This document shows positions 45,971 to 54,214 of a stretch of DNA of 64,000 bases, piece by piece. Under the pieces are notes generated by a model. That model was not told the DNA's origin. It made no database searches and saw nothing but the letters and a program-made list of their open reading frames with translations. The DNA is from DAOTWA01 sp963702935 (GTDB lineage Bacteria > Chloroflexota > Anaerolineae > Anaerolineales > Anaerolineaceae), in the NCBI GenBank assembly GCA_963702935.1, contig OY969772.1:4464001-4528000 (forward strand). The letters run 5' to 3'. Each line of letters begins with the position of its first letter. Within the stretch, counting starts at the first letter, position 1. The position numbers were made by a program, and so were the translations under genes.

Positions 45971-48793
45971 ATGCCAGAAAATTCTAAACCAACCGAAAAG
46001 ACTGTTCCAGAAAATCCCCCTGCCCCCCAGGACGTGATCGTCGAGACGCAGCATACCCTCCTGCTCGACGGACAGGAGATGCATTACAAGGTCACCACCG
46101 GCACCATCGTCCTGAAGGAAGAGAGTGAGAAGAAGGGCGAGCAGGAAGGTGAATCAGAAGGGGAAAAGCCCAAAGCCGCCATATTTTTCATCGCCTACAC
46201 GCGCGAGGACGTTCCCGACAAGGCCACCCGCCCACTGACTTTCTCATTCAACGGCGGCCCGGGCTCGTCCTCGGTCTGGCTGCATCTGGGCGCGCTGGGG
46301 CCACGCCGCGTGCTCATGGACGAGATCGGCAACCCGCTGCCGCCGCCTTATCGCCTGGTGGACAACCCTTATTCCCTCTTGAACGTGACCGACCTGGTCT
46401 TCATCGATCCGGTCAGCACCGGTTTCAGCCGCGCGGTGGTGGGCGAAAAAGCCAAAGCCTATCATTCCTTCAAGAAAGATATCGAATCGGTGGGAGATTT
46501 CATCCGCCTGTACACCACCCGCTACCAGCGCTGGAATTCTCCCAAGTTCCTCATTGGCGAGAGCTACGGCACCACGCGCGCCGCCGGGCTGTCCGGCTAT
46601 TTACAGGAACGCCACGGCATGTATCTGAACGGGATCATGCTCGTCTCGGCCATTTTGCAGTTCCAGACCGCCGAGTTCGACGCCGGGAACGATCTGCCTT
46701 ATTTCCTCTTTTTGCCCACCTACACGGCTACGGCCTGGTACCACCAGAAGCTCGAGCCCGGCTTGCAGAAGGATTTGTACGCCACGCTGAAAGAGGTGGA
46801 AGATTTTGCCTTCCAGGAATACGCCCTGGCTTTGATGAAAGGCGCTGCGCTCACCCCCGACGAGCGCGCCCATATCATCACGCAATTGGCCCGCTACACC
46901 GGCCTGACGCCCGATTACATCGACCGCACGGACCTGCGCATCAACATCTTCCGCTTTACCAAGGAGCTGCTGCGCACCGAGCGCCAGACGGTGGGCCGCA
47001 TAGATAGCCGTTACAAGGGCATGGATCGCGATGCGGCCGGCGAATTTCCCGAGTTCGACCCCAGCATGACGGCCACGCTGGGCGCTTACACGGCCACCTT
47101 CAATGATTACGTGCGCAGCGAGCTCAATTTCGAGAGCGACCTGCCTTACGAGATCCTCAACCCGCGCGTCTGGCCCTGGACGTACGACGAGCACGAAAAC
47201 CGCTACGTCAACGTGGCTGAGACGCTGCGCACGGCCATGACGACCAATCCCTACCTGAAAGTGTTCGTGGCCAACGGCTATTTCGACCTGGCCACGCCCT
47301 ACTTTGCCACCCAATATACTCTCAATCATCTGGGCCTGGACGCCAGCCTACACAAGAACATCTCTACCGGCTACTACGAGGCCGGGCACATGATGTACGT
47401 GCACCTGCCCTCGTTGGCCCGGCTCAGCCAGGATTTGGCCGGTTTTGTCCGCGAGTTCGATCTCAGCATAGTTTTCTCTCACAAACAACGCCAAGGGGGG
47501 GCGTGCGGAGGAAAGGATAGGATGGTTGAAAAACCGTTGGATCGAATAGGCATTTTGGTCGGCGGCGGCCCGGCTCCCGGCATCAATGGCGTCATCCACT
47601 CCGTTACCAATGAGGCCGTGCAAAACGGCCACGAAGTCATTGGCATCTACGATGGCTTCAAGCACCTCATGGAAGGCAAGCTGGTCGGATTGTCGCTTAC
47701 TCCCGCCAACGTAGGCTACATCCACAACGAAGGCGGATCCATCCTCCGCACGGCGCGTGCCAACCCGACCCAATCCGCAGGGGATCTCAGGACTTGTGTC
47801 ACGGCCCTGCTGGAGGCCGGGATTTCCGCGCTGGTCTCGATCGGGGGAGACGATACCGCCTACTCGGCCTCGCGAGTGGCGCGCTATGCCCAGGAGAACA
47901 TGGGCATAGACCTGCGCTCGGTGCATGTGCCCAAAACCATCGACAACGACTTGCCCTTGCCTGAGGATATTCCCACCTTCGGGTTCGAGACTGCCAGGGA
48001 TTTAGGGGCCAAGCTGGTCATGAACCTGAAGAGGGACGCCGTCACCAGCCAGCACTGGTTCCTGGTCATGACCATGGGGCGCAAGTCCGGCCACCTGGCC
48101 CTGGGCATCGGCAACAGCGCCGTCGCCACCATTACCCTCATCCCCGAAGAATGGTCGGGCAGAGAAGTCCGCCTGCAAGAAGTCGTCGATATCCTGGTCA
48201 CCACCATCCTGTTGCGCCTGCTGGAAAACAAAGCCTATGGCGTGGCCCTGCTGGCCGAAGGGATTCTGGAGAACCTCTCCCACGAGGACTTGAAGGCCCT
48301 GGACAACGTCGAAAGGGACGAGCACGGGCACATCCGCCTGGCCGAGGTCAACTTCCTGGATATCCTGAAACAGGAGACGGAAAAAGAGTTGGAGAAGCTG
48401 GGCATCCGCATCCGGCTGGTAAAGCACGTGTTGGGCTACGAGCTGCGCTGCGCGCCCCCCTGCTCCTACGACATCGAATACACTCGCTCCTTAGGGCACG
48501 CGGCCGTCGAATACCTTTTGAAGGGCGGCAACAACGCCATCATCACCTTGCAGCACAATCAGATCGTGCCCATCCCTTACGACCAGATGATCGATCCCGA
48601 CACGGGCAGGACCGAAGTGCGCATGGTCGACGTCGATTCTTTCCGCTACCAGTCCGCCTACCAATTCATGACCCGCCTGAAGCCGGAGCACGCCAACGAT
48701 GAGCTCACGCTGGAGCGGTTGTCGGTGCTAACCAACCTCTCCGTCAAGGAATTCAAGCAGAGATACGGTTACCTGATCGGCATCCAAGGGTAA
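45971..48793 (+). CDS. S10 serine carboxypeptidase-like protein reading in frame into phosphofructokinase
   Basis: The open frame encodes 940 aa. Residues 1-505 are an S10 peptidase: FNGGPGSSSVWLHLGALGP, catalytic Ser198 in IGESYGT, Asp in VANGYFDLATPY and His in YYEAGHMMYVH. A short low-complexity joint (about 505-517) translates a G-rich stretch that contains a strong Shine-Dalgarno. Residues 518-940 are a complete phosphofructokinase. No signal peptide is seen at the N-terminus, which is charged. The frame near DLS is followed by a TAG in the neighbouring frame, and a run of seven Gs lies at 47495-47501. A single-base indel would therefore separate this into two ordinary genes. I favour two genes. 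Confidence 0.75.
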   Translation: MPENSKPTEKTVPENPPAPQDVIVETQHTLLLDGQEMHYKVTTGTIVLKEESEKKGEQEGESEGEKPKAAIFFIAYTREDVPDKATRPLTFSFNGGPGSSSVWLHLGALGPRRVLMDEIGNPLPPPYRLVDNPYSLLNVTDLVFIDPVSTGFSRAVVGEKAKAYHSFKKDIESVGDFIRLYTTRYQRWNSPKFLIGESYGTTRAAGLSGYLQERHGMYLNGIMLVSAILQFQTAEFDAGNDLPYFLFLPTYTATAWYHQKLEPGLQKDLYATLKEVEDFAFQEYALALMKGAALTPDERAHIITQLARYTGLTPDYIDRTDLRINIFRFTKELLRTERQTVGRIDSRYKGMDRDAAGEFPEFDPSMTATLGAYTATFNDYVRSELNFESDLPYEILNPRVWPWTYDEHENRYVNVAETLRTAMTTNPYLKVFVANGYFDLATPYFATQYTLNHLGLDASLHKNISTGYYEAGHMMYVHLPSLARLSQDLAGFVREFDLSIVFSHKQRQGGACGGKDRMVEKPLDRIGILVGGGPAPGINGVIHSVTNEAVQNGHEVIGIYDGFKHLMEGKLVGLSLTPANVGYIHNEGGSILRTARANPTQSAGDLRTCVTALLEAGISALVSIGGDDTAYSASRVARYAQENMGIDLRSVHVPKTIDNDLPLPEDIPTFGFETARDLGAKLVMNLKRDAVTSQHWFLVMTMGRKSGHLALGIGNSAVATITLIPEEWSGREVRLQEVVDILVTTILLRLLENKAYGVALLAEGILENLSHEDLKALDNVERDEHGHIRLAEVNFLDILKQETEKELEKLGIRIRLVKHVLGYELRCAPPCSYDIEYTRSLGHAAVEYLLKGGNNAIITLQHNQIVPIPYDQMIDPDTGRTEVRMVDVDSFRYQSAYQFMTRLKPEHANDELTLERLSVLTNLSVKEFKQRYGYLIGIQG
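47522..48793 (+). CDS. 6-phosphofructokinase, PPi-dependent-type active site
   Basis: Read from the ATG at 47522, which has GGAGGAAAGGATAGG upstream, this is a 423-aa phosphofructokinase. ILVGGGPAPGINGVI binds the phosphoryl donor. VSIGGDDTAYSA has Asp where ATP enzymes have Gly (GGDGS), and VPKTIDNDL has Lys where ATP enzymes have Gly; both changes mark the pyrophosphate-using group. MTMGRKSGHLAL and the C-terminal RSLGHAAVEYLL segment complete the fold. It phosphorylates fructose 6-phosphate, possibly reversibly. It may be expressed separately from the S10 peptidase that precedes it in frame. Confidence 0.88.
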   Translation: MVEKPLDRIGILVGGGPAPGINGVIHSVTNEAVQNGHEVIGIYDGFKHLMEGKLVGLSLTPANVGYIHNEGGSILRTARANPTQSAGDLRTCVTALLEAGISALVSIGGDDTAYSASRVARYAQENMGIDLRSVHVPKTIDNDLPLPEDIPTFGFETARDLGAKLVMNLKRDAVTSQHWFLVMTMGRKSGHLALGIGNSAVATITLIPEEWSGREVRLQEVVDILVTTILLRLLENKAYGVALLAEGILENLSHEDLKALDNVERDEHGHIRLAEVNFLDILKQETEKELEKLGIRIRLVKHVLGYELRCAPPCSYDIEYTRSLGHAAVEYLLKGGNNAIITLQHNQIVPIPYDQMIDPDTGRTEVRMVDVDSFRYQSAYQFMTRLKPEHANDELTLERLSVLTNLSVKEFKQRYGYLIGIQG

Positions 48794-48862
48794 GAGGCCA
48801 GAAAAGGAAGACCGGGCGCAAAGACGCAAAACAATCTATCCCCACAGAGGAAACCACAAGCC

Positions 48863-49610
48863 ATGGAATTATTGAGCACGCTGTATCCGTTATTGCCCGA
48901 AGGAAAAGTCTTGCGGGTCGAAGTTGGCCTTTTTTGGACCGCGGTTTTAGTTAAAGTCAACGGCCGGCTCTCCTGCGGGCTGGCCGCTACGCAGCACAGC
49001 CCCGAGCGCGAGCATGGCAGCCATTCCGCCGTGAAAGACGCCGGGAAGTTAGAGGGTTATCTGGCCCAGGATCTCGCCGCCCTGGTCTCTTCGGAAAGCA
49101 CCACGGAAGTCTCGATCGGGTTAGCCACCATTAACGCCCTGCTGCCCCGTCCCCAAAGCTGTGAAGAGCTGTCTGCCGAGGATTACATCGCCCGGCAAGG
49201 CAATGCCTCTCGCGTGGCCGTCATCGGCCACTTCCCGTTCGTGAAGGATCTGCGCGAGAAAGTGCGCGAATTATGGGTGCTGGAATTAAAATCCCGCCAA
49301 TGGAGATCTGCCCGCCTCGGAGGGGCCGGAGATCATCCCCCAGGCGGACATCCTGGCCATCACCTCCACCACCCTGATCAACCACACCTTCGATCAAGTT
49401 TTCCGTTACCGCAAGCCGGGAGCCAAGGTCCTGCTCCTGGGTCCCAGCACCCCGCTCGCGCCGCAACTGTTCGACATGGGCATCCACGTGCTCTCCGGAA
49501 CCCTGGTCGAAGACGCGGACGCAGTGCTGGCGCTGGTTCGCCAGGGCGCGTCGTTCCGCCAGATCAAGAGCCACGGGGTGCGCCTGGTGACTCTCGAAGC
49601 CCAGGCTTGA
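48863..49610 (+). CDS. DUF364-family protein (putative metal-chelation domain), one frameshift
   Basis: The first frame gives an N-terminal DUF4213-like domain and GHFPFVKDLREKVRELWVLE, then becomes Arg/Pro/His-rich nonsense. Reading TTAAAATCCC as TTAAATCCC (one A fewer, near 49290) restores LNPANGDLPASEGPEIIPQA, then DILAITSTTLINHTF and VLLLGPSTPLAPQLFDMGI, the expected C-terminal DUF364 domain, ending with TGA at 49610. The intact protein is about 248 aa. DUF364 proteins are proposed to bind heavy metals and often lie with molybdenum or siderophore genes; the function here is unknown. TrmO follows 10 bp later. Confidence 0.82.
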
Positions 49611-49620
49611 GAGGAGCCTC

Positions 49621-50070
49621 ATGCACGAGATCACCTTCAAGCAGATCGGCGTCATTCATACCCCCTTTTCCCAAAAAGAGCAGACCCCCATCCAATCCGC
49701 CCGCTCGGATGCGCCGGGCACGGTCGAAGTTTTCGCGGAATACGCCGAGGGCCTGGACGGAGTCGAAGGCTTTTCCCACCTGATTTTGCTGTACCAGTTC
49801 CATCTTTCGGAACCGCCGATCCCCTTGAAAGTCAAGCCGTTCCTGGACGATCAGTTGCACGGCCTGTTTGCCACGCGTTATCCCTACCGGCCCAACGGAT
49901 TGGGGCTGTCGGTCATCCGCCTGGTGGAGCACAAAGGGAACCTGCTCAGCTTTCTGGGAGCAGACATGCTGGACGGCACCCCCCTTCTGGACATCAAGCC
50001 TTACCTCCCGGAGTTCGACATCCACGAAGTCACCAAGATCGGCTGGTATGCCAACCGCGCCCACCGATGA
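49621..50070 (+). CDS. trmO: tRNA (N6-threonylcarbamoyladenosine-37 N6)-methyltransferase TrmO
   Basis: The 149-aa protein is a TsaA/YaeB beta-barrel domain: FKQIGVIHTPF, GFSHLILLYQFHLS, FATRYPYRPNGLGLSVIRL and MLDGTPLLDIKPYLPEFD are all family signatures. It methylates t6A37 of tRNA-Thr using SAM. It lacks the C-terminal extension of the E. coli protein, as many bacterial and archaeal homologues do. It is probably co-transcribed with the DUF364 gene. Two hairpins follow. Confidence 0.88.
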   Translation: MHEITFKQIGVIHTPFSQKEQTPIQSARSDAPGTVEVFAEYAEGLDGVEGFSHLILLYQFHLSEPPIPLKVKPFLDDQLHGLFATRYPYRPNGLGLSVIRLVEHKGNLLSFLGADMLDGTPLLDIKPYLPEFDIHEVTKIGWYANRAHR

Positions 50071-50085
50071 TTCGGTCAGGCCCCA

Positions 50086-50133
50086 AAGGTCTGGTATCGG
50101 GGTGGGGACAACTGTGAATCCCGTCCAGACCTT
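50086..50133. repeat. Inverted repeat after trmO
   Basis: AAGGTCTGG (50086-50094) pairs perfectly with CCAGACCTT (50125-50133), 30-nt loop. No T-run follows. It may be part of the trmO 3' end. Confidence 0.5.
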
Positions 50134-50177
50134 AAGCGGTTATCTCGCATAAACCGAAGTGAGGACGGAAACAACAC

Positions 50178-50206
50178 GAGTCATCCCGCACGATTCGGGA
50201 TAACTC
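50178..50206. terminator. Hairpin between trmO and tetR, probable terminator without T-run
   Basis: GAGTCATCCCG (50178-50188) pairs with CGGGATAACTC (50196-50206), one mismatch, 7-nt loop. It lies 31 bp upstream of the TetR promoter and would insulate the two units. Confidence 0.5.
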
Positions 50207-50236
50207 ATTCGTATGGGTATACTTCCTGTTTCTTCC

Positions 50237-50265
50237 TTGACTAAGTCCCCATCTCTTGCTATAAT
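50237..50265 (+). promoter_or_regulatory. Sigma70-type promoter of the tetR-methyltransferase operon
   Basis: TTGACT (50237-50242), a 17-bp spacer and TATAAT (50260-50265). Transcription would start near 50272, leaving a 50-nt leader. Confidence 0.8.
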
Positions 50266-50309
50266 TCACAAAGTATCAAAATTCGTGCAATATGTGCAAA
50301 ATGCCCGAA

Positions 50310-50321
50310 CGAGAGGTCTCG
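50310..50321. promoter_or_regulatory. Palindrome at the TetR start codon, possible autoregulatory operator
   Basis: CGAGAGGTCTCG is a palindrome with 5-bp arms one base before the ATG. It also supplies the GAGAGG Shine-Dalgarno. TetR regulators commonly bind palindromes near their own promoters, but the arms here are short. Confidence 0.35.
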
Positions 50322-50322
50322 A

Positions 50323-51039
50323 ATGTCTGACAATGACGAACGCCAGCAGCAAATTCTCGATGCGACCGCAGCCGTCATCATTCGGCTGGGATATGACAAG
50401 ACCACCATGAGCGATATTGCAGAGGAAGCGGGCGCAAGTCGCAGGACCGTCTACCAGTATTTCAACGGGAAAGAGGAACTTTTCGAAGCCCTCCTGTACC
50501 GTGAATATCTGCAATACGCCCAAACCTGGTTGGACTATATCGAGGCGGACCCGCGCGGCGGGACTGTCGGTGGCTTCTACCGGGCGCTCTTTCACGCTGT
50601 GAACAGCCGTCCCCTGATCGCCGCCATGTTGCGACGCGACCAGCGCGTGGTCGGCAACTATCTGCGCAAGCGAGACAACATCTTCGCCCGCATGAATTCC
50701 GGGGTAAATACCACCGAATTCTTTCAGGCGTTGCAAGCGGCGGGGGCGATTCGCCAGGATATCGATGCGGCGGTGATCTTGCACATCGTCGAAATGCTGT
50801 CTTACGGCCAGTTGACCATCGGGGATTTCAAACCGCCCGACCAGTTTCCGCCCTATGATGCGGTCATGGAAGCACTGGCCGACATGATGGATCGCGCGCT
50901 GCTGCCAGAAGATGGCGCGCCAGGAAACGGCGGCGACAGCGAGGCGGGGAAAGCCATAGTCCGCCAAATTACCGCGGCGGCACGCGCACAGATGGAGCAG
51001 ATCAAACAGGCACGGGAGCGAAGTTCCCCCAGAACGTAG
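50323..51039 (+). CDS. TetR-family transcriptional regulator
   Basis: The 238-aa protein has the TetR DNA-binding domain at residues 8-55 (QQQILDATAAVIIRLGYDKT, MSDIAEEAGASRRTVYQYF NGKEELF). The remainder is a helical ligand-binding domain of unknown specificity (about 60-200) with an extra charged tail. It is preceded by its own promoter and followed 42 bp later by a methyltransferase, which it probably controls along with itself. Confidence 0.93.
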   Translation: MSDNDERQQQILDATAAVIIRLGYDKTTMSDIAEEAGASRRTVYQYFNGKEELFEALLYREYLQYAQTWLDYIEADPRGGTVGGFYRALFHAVNSRPLIAAMLRRDQRVVGNYLRKRDNIFARMNSGVNTTEFFQALQAAGAIRQDIDAAVILHIVEMLSYGQLTIGDFKPPDQFPPYDAVMEALADMMDRALLPEDGAPGNGGDSEAGKAIVRQITAAARAQMEQIKQARERSSPRT

Positions 51040-51081
51040 TTCCCAAGGATATGAAGCAGACCCTACTTAATGGAGCGACTA

Positions 51082-51915
51082 ATGACAACGGACAAGATCC
51101 ACTTTACCCAAGAAAAAGAAACGATGCTCATGACCTTGAGCGGTCGAGCGACTCAGAGCCAGTGGAAGAATCCCATCTTGCGCGATCCCTGGGCAGAAGA
51201 AGCGATGCGGCATATCGATTACGACATGAGCAAGCAATTAAAAGGAGTGAGTTCGTGGAGCCTATGGAAGGATATCGGTTGTACCATCATCGCCACGCGC
51301 GCCGCGACCTTTGATCTGCTCACGAACCGCTATCTGGCCGATCACCCGGATGCGACCGTGCTGCACCTGGGCTGCGGCATGGACAGCCGTGTTTTCCGAG
51401 TCAATCCGCCCGCCAGTGTGCAGTGGTTCGATGTGGATTACCCGGATGTGATCGATCTACGCCGCCAACTGTTTCCCGAACGGGGCGCCTATCACCTGAT
51501 CGGTGCGCCGCTGGACGATTTGCACTGGTTGGACGAGGTTCCACGGGAGCGGCCCGGGCTGCTGCTCGCCGAGGGAGTGTTGCACTACCTGAGCGAGACG
51601 GAAGTGAAAGCGCTGCTCAATGCGGTGGTCGCTCACTTCCCCGGCGGTCAGATAGTCTTCGATATCTGCAATTCGATGATTGTGAAAAGAGCGGGCTCGA
51701 ACGTCGGGGGCACGGGCGCAACTTATAAATGGGGCCTGGATGATCCCCAGGACATCCAGCAGCTTGAGCCGAAGCTTGAACTGATCAAGGAATTCCGTCC
51801 CAGCGAACAGGTTGCGTTTTCTCGCTTCCCGTTATGGTGGCGGGCCCTGTACCGCGTGCAGGAGACTATCCCGACCCTGCGCAGGATGGAACGCATGGTA
51901 GTCTACCGGTATTAG
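51082..51915 (+). CDS. SAM-dependent methyltransferase, leucine-carboxymethyltransferase (LCM) family
   Basis: The protein (277 aa from the ATG at 51082, GGAG six bases upstream) has SAM motif I as VLHLGCGMDSRVFRV and an acidic motif II in VQWFDVDYPDVIDLRR. LLLAEGVLHYLSETEVKALL is the motif IV region of the LCM/PPM1 family, which includes polyketide- and natural-product O-methyltransferases. Its substrate is unknown. Pairing with a TetR regulator suggests induction by a small molecule, which could be the substrate. Confidence 0.88.
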   Translation: MTTDKIHFTQEKETMLMTLSGRATQSQWKNPILRDPWAEEAMRHIDYDMSKQLKGVSSWSLWKDIGCTIIATRAATFDLLTNRYLADHPDATVLHLGCGMDSRVFRVNPPASVQWFDVDYPDVIDLRRQLFPERGAYHLIGAPLDDLHWLDEVPRERPGLLLAEGVLHYLSETEVKALLNAVVAHFPGGQIVFDICNSMIVKRAGSNVGGTGATYKWGLDDPQDIQQLEPKLELIKEFRPSEQVAFSRFPLWWRALYRVQETIPTLRRMERMVVYRY

Positions 51916-51939
51916 CGCGCAAGCTGAGAAAGGGAATCC

Positions 51940-52530
51940 TCACTGAGAGAGCAGCGGGGTGATTTCGGATTCGATCGAATCCTCGGTAAACATCCCTACG
52001 TGGATGGCCTTCACGATCCCATCGCTGCCAATGAAGACCGAAGTCGGATAATCGTGAATTCCCAGGCTATTCAAGAGCTGCGTATTCGGATCCAGCAGCA
52101 CCGTGAAGGCCAGGCCGTTTTGTTGGGCGAAAGACGCGGCCTCCGATCGCGAGTCGCCCGCGTTCACGGCCAGGATGACGAAGCCCTGCTGGCGATGCGT
52201 CAGGTAATAGGAGTTCAGCAACGGCATCTCGGCGCGGCAGGGAGGGCACCAGGTGGCCCAGGCGTTGATCATCACCGCTTTTCCGGCATAATCGCTCAGG
52301 TGCACCGTGTTCCCGTTCAGGTCGGAAAGGGCAAAATCCCCCACGGACGAGCCTACTCTGACAGGGCCAACACTCTGGGACGAGGAATTGTTAAGGAAAA
52401 AGGAGAGGGCCGCCAATAAGATAAAGACCCCTCCAAGGATCAGGAGAGAATTGCGAATGCGTTCCTGGCGCCGCTGGAGCGCCAGCCGTTGCTGCCGGTA
52501 GGAGGTTGTTGGGTCGTTTTGATCGTCCAT
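51940..52530 (-). CDS. Membrane-anchored thiol-disulfide oxidoreductase (TlpA/ResA-like)
   Basis: The 196-aa protein has an N-terminal membrane anchor (about 25-47), then a thioredoxin fold: VGDFALSDLNGNTVHLSDY, the active site WATWCPPCRAEMP and the cis-Pro loop IHDYPTSVFIG. It would reduce disulfides outside the membrane, as in cytochrome c or cofactor maturation. It is the gene after lplA on the same strand but separated by 135 bp with an inverted repeat, so it is probably a separate unit. Its redox role could support the adjacent hydrogenase. Confidence 0.92.
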   Translation of the reverse strand: MDDQNDPTTSYRQQRLALQRRQERIRNSLLILGGVFILLAALSFFLNNSSSQSVGPVRVGSSVGDFALSDLNGNTVHLSDYAGKAVMINAWATWCPPCRAEMPLLNSYYLTHRQQGFVILAVNAGDSRSEAASFAQQNGLAFTVLLDPNTQLLNSLGIHDYPTSVFIGSDGIVKAIHVGMFTEDSIESEITPLLSQ

Positions 52531-52566
52531 CCCTGAAAAGTTCTCTCATTGATATTTCGGTCTAAG

Positions 52567-52653
52567 CCTCACCTCCACCCCGCTCCCTTCCGGAGTTAAC
52601 CCCAAAGGCGTAGGACGGGCTTCTAAGCCGCCTCCTGTGGGGCAGAGGTGAGG
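52567..52653. repeat. Inverted repeat at the end of the hydrogenase operon
   Basis: CCTCACCTC (52567-52575) pairs perfectly with GAGGTGAGG (52645-52653), and CCACCCC/GTGGGG extends the arms after a small bulge. An inner stem GGCTT/AAGCC lies in the loop. It begins 12 bp after the lplA stop and may end transcription or be a dispersed palindromic element. Confidence 0.55.
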
Positions 52654-52665
52654 TAGGATGTTGAT

Positions 52666-53712
52666 TCAGGCAGTCAGGGCCTGTGCGAAGTCTGCCGGAT
52701 TCACCCCCGGAGATTCGATCTGATAATGCCGGTAGAAATCCTCGCTGGCCCGGTTGATTTCCACCGGGTCCAGGGAAACACCCTCGAGCGATTTCTCGAG
52801 GTCTTCCAGCCTGGCCGCCGGGAAGAAGAAGAAATCTCCGGAGATGTGCACCTCGTGGAGATGGCCCTCGCGATTGACCGCCGTCACGCGCAGCAATCCA
52901 CCCGGGGTCTTGAGCATCTTCTGCAAGACGTAGACCCCATCGGCGATCTTGACCTGGTTGACCTCCGGCCGGCGGTGGTCGTTCGACAGCAGCCAATCCG
53001 GGGTGTCCATCTCCAGCAGCAGCTCGTCCGCTTTGCGGGTGAGCTCTTCATCCAGGGGGACTTGCGTCATCTTTCCCAGGATAGGCTCGTAGGCGTGCAC
53101 GAGCGCAGCCGCCAGATCGGCGTTCGCCGGAATCTGGCCGGTTTCCCGCAGGAAAGTGGTCAGATTTTCGCTCATGGTCTTGTAGACCTTGTCCCGGAAC
53201 TTTTCGTCCGGCACGCGCAGCACTTTGGACATCATCGCGTAGTCGAAGTCCTGGATGAAATTGCCCACCAGCACCACCGTCTCGTCGATTTGCGCCGCGC
53301 CGGTTCCGGACACCTTGCGCCCGTTGCTGACGATGTCGTTCACCGGCTTGTACTCGGCCGGCACGCCAAACTGGCGGTAGGTCTCGATCACCGGCTGCAG
53401 CAGCTTGCGGTAGAATTCAGACTTATTGGCGGGCACGACCGGGTTATCGGCGCGTAAAACCAGTTGGAAGAAGAGCTGCTTTCCATCCAGGTAAACGGCT
53501 CCGCCGCCGACCTCGCGGCGGAAGACGGGGATGTTCTGCTCGCGGGCAAAATCCAGCTCGATCTCTTGCTGCGCGTCCTGGTGGTAACCGATGCACACGT
53601 AAGGGGTCGCGGGGCGCAGGATGAACAATACTTCCCGGCCCAGGTGGGCGGCGGCATGATAAAGTCCCTGGCTGTACTGCCAGGATACCGCGTCTAAGAA
53701 TAGATAATCCAT
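52666..53712 (-). CDS. lplA: Lipoate-protein ligase A
   Basis: The 348-aa protein has the ligase core with RREVGGGAVY (65-74), the lipoyl-AMP loop, and catalytic Lys133 in NGRKVSGTGAA. The C-terminal accessory domain (about 255-345: GVYVLQKMLKTPGGLLRV) is present, so it can perform both activation and transfer. It activates free lipoate with ATP and attaches it to a lysine of an acceptor. It is the last gene of the hydrogenase operon (4 bp after the protease gene), and a lipoate acceptor (lbpA) lies in the same operon. No pyruvate dehydrogenase or glycine cleavage genes are present in the window. Confidence 0.93.
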   Translation of the reverse strand: MDYLFLDAVSWQYSQGLYHAAAHLGREVLFILRPATPYVCIGYHQDAQQEIELDFAREQNIPVFRREVGGGAVYLDGKQLFFQLVLRADNPVVPANKSEFYRKLLQPVIETYRQFGVPAEYKPVNDIVSNGRKVSGTGAAQIDETVVLVGNFIQDFDYAMMSKVLRVPDEKFRDKVYKTMSENLTTFLRETGQIPANADLAAALVHAYEPILGKMTQVPLDEELTRKADELLLEMDTPDWLLSNDHRRPEVNQVKIADGVYVLQKMLKTPGGLLRVTAVNREGHLHEVHISGDFFFFPAARLEDLEKSLEGVSLDPVEINRASEDFYRHYQIESPGVNPADFAQALTA

Positions 53713-53716
53713 CAGT

Positions 53717-54211
53717 TTATTCAGCTCCTGTGTCGGAGATCAATTTCCACTCCAGCAGAATCGCGCCGGCGCGCGAAATGACCGTGGGCAGGGCCCGTTT
53801 CACCACTTCGCTCAGCTCCAGCCCAATCGACATGTCCGCCGGCTGGATACCGATCAAATACAGGTGTTCCGGCAGCGTCCCTCTTATTTTAGCCAACCCC
53901 AGCACTTCTTGAAAGGTGATTTGGTGCTCCGATAGCTTGATGCCCACGTATAGCGGGATTTGCTCCCTGGAAAGCTCGATCACGCTGCCGGCCGGCTTCC
54001 CGGCGTTGGCCGCGTCCAGGATCAATAGATGGCTGCATTCCTCGACGATGGGGAGCAGATTCAAGCCCAACACCCCGCCGTCGATGATCTCCACGCCGGG
54101 GTGCGGACCTAATTGGGCGTCCAGGTCTTTCAGGGCATGGACGCCCAATCCTTCATCGCAATTCAGCAGATTGCCTAAGCCCAGAACTACTTTACGATTG
54201 GCTTCGGACAT
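53717..54211 (-). CDS. hydD: [NiFe]-hydrogenase maturation endopeptidase (HyaD/HupD family)
   Basis: The 164-aa protein has LGLGNLLNCDEGLGVH, in which E20 is the first nickel ligand. D66 in ILDAANAG and H96 in SEHQITFQ provide the others. It removes the C-terminal peptide of the large subunit after Ni-Fe insertion. It lies 3 bp after hydL, so its target is obvious. The cysteine in LLNCDE replaces the usual Trp/Ala residue and is of unknown significance. Confidence 0.93.
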   Translation of the reverse strand: MSEANRKVVLGLGNLLNCDEGLGVHALKDLDAQLGPHPGVEIIDGGVLGLNLLPIVEECSHLLILDAANAGKPAGSVIELSREQIPLYVGIKLSEHQITFQEVLGLAKIRGTLPEHLYLIGIQPADMSIGLELSEVVKRALPTVISRAGAILLEWKLISDTGAE

Positions 54212-54214
54212 AAG

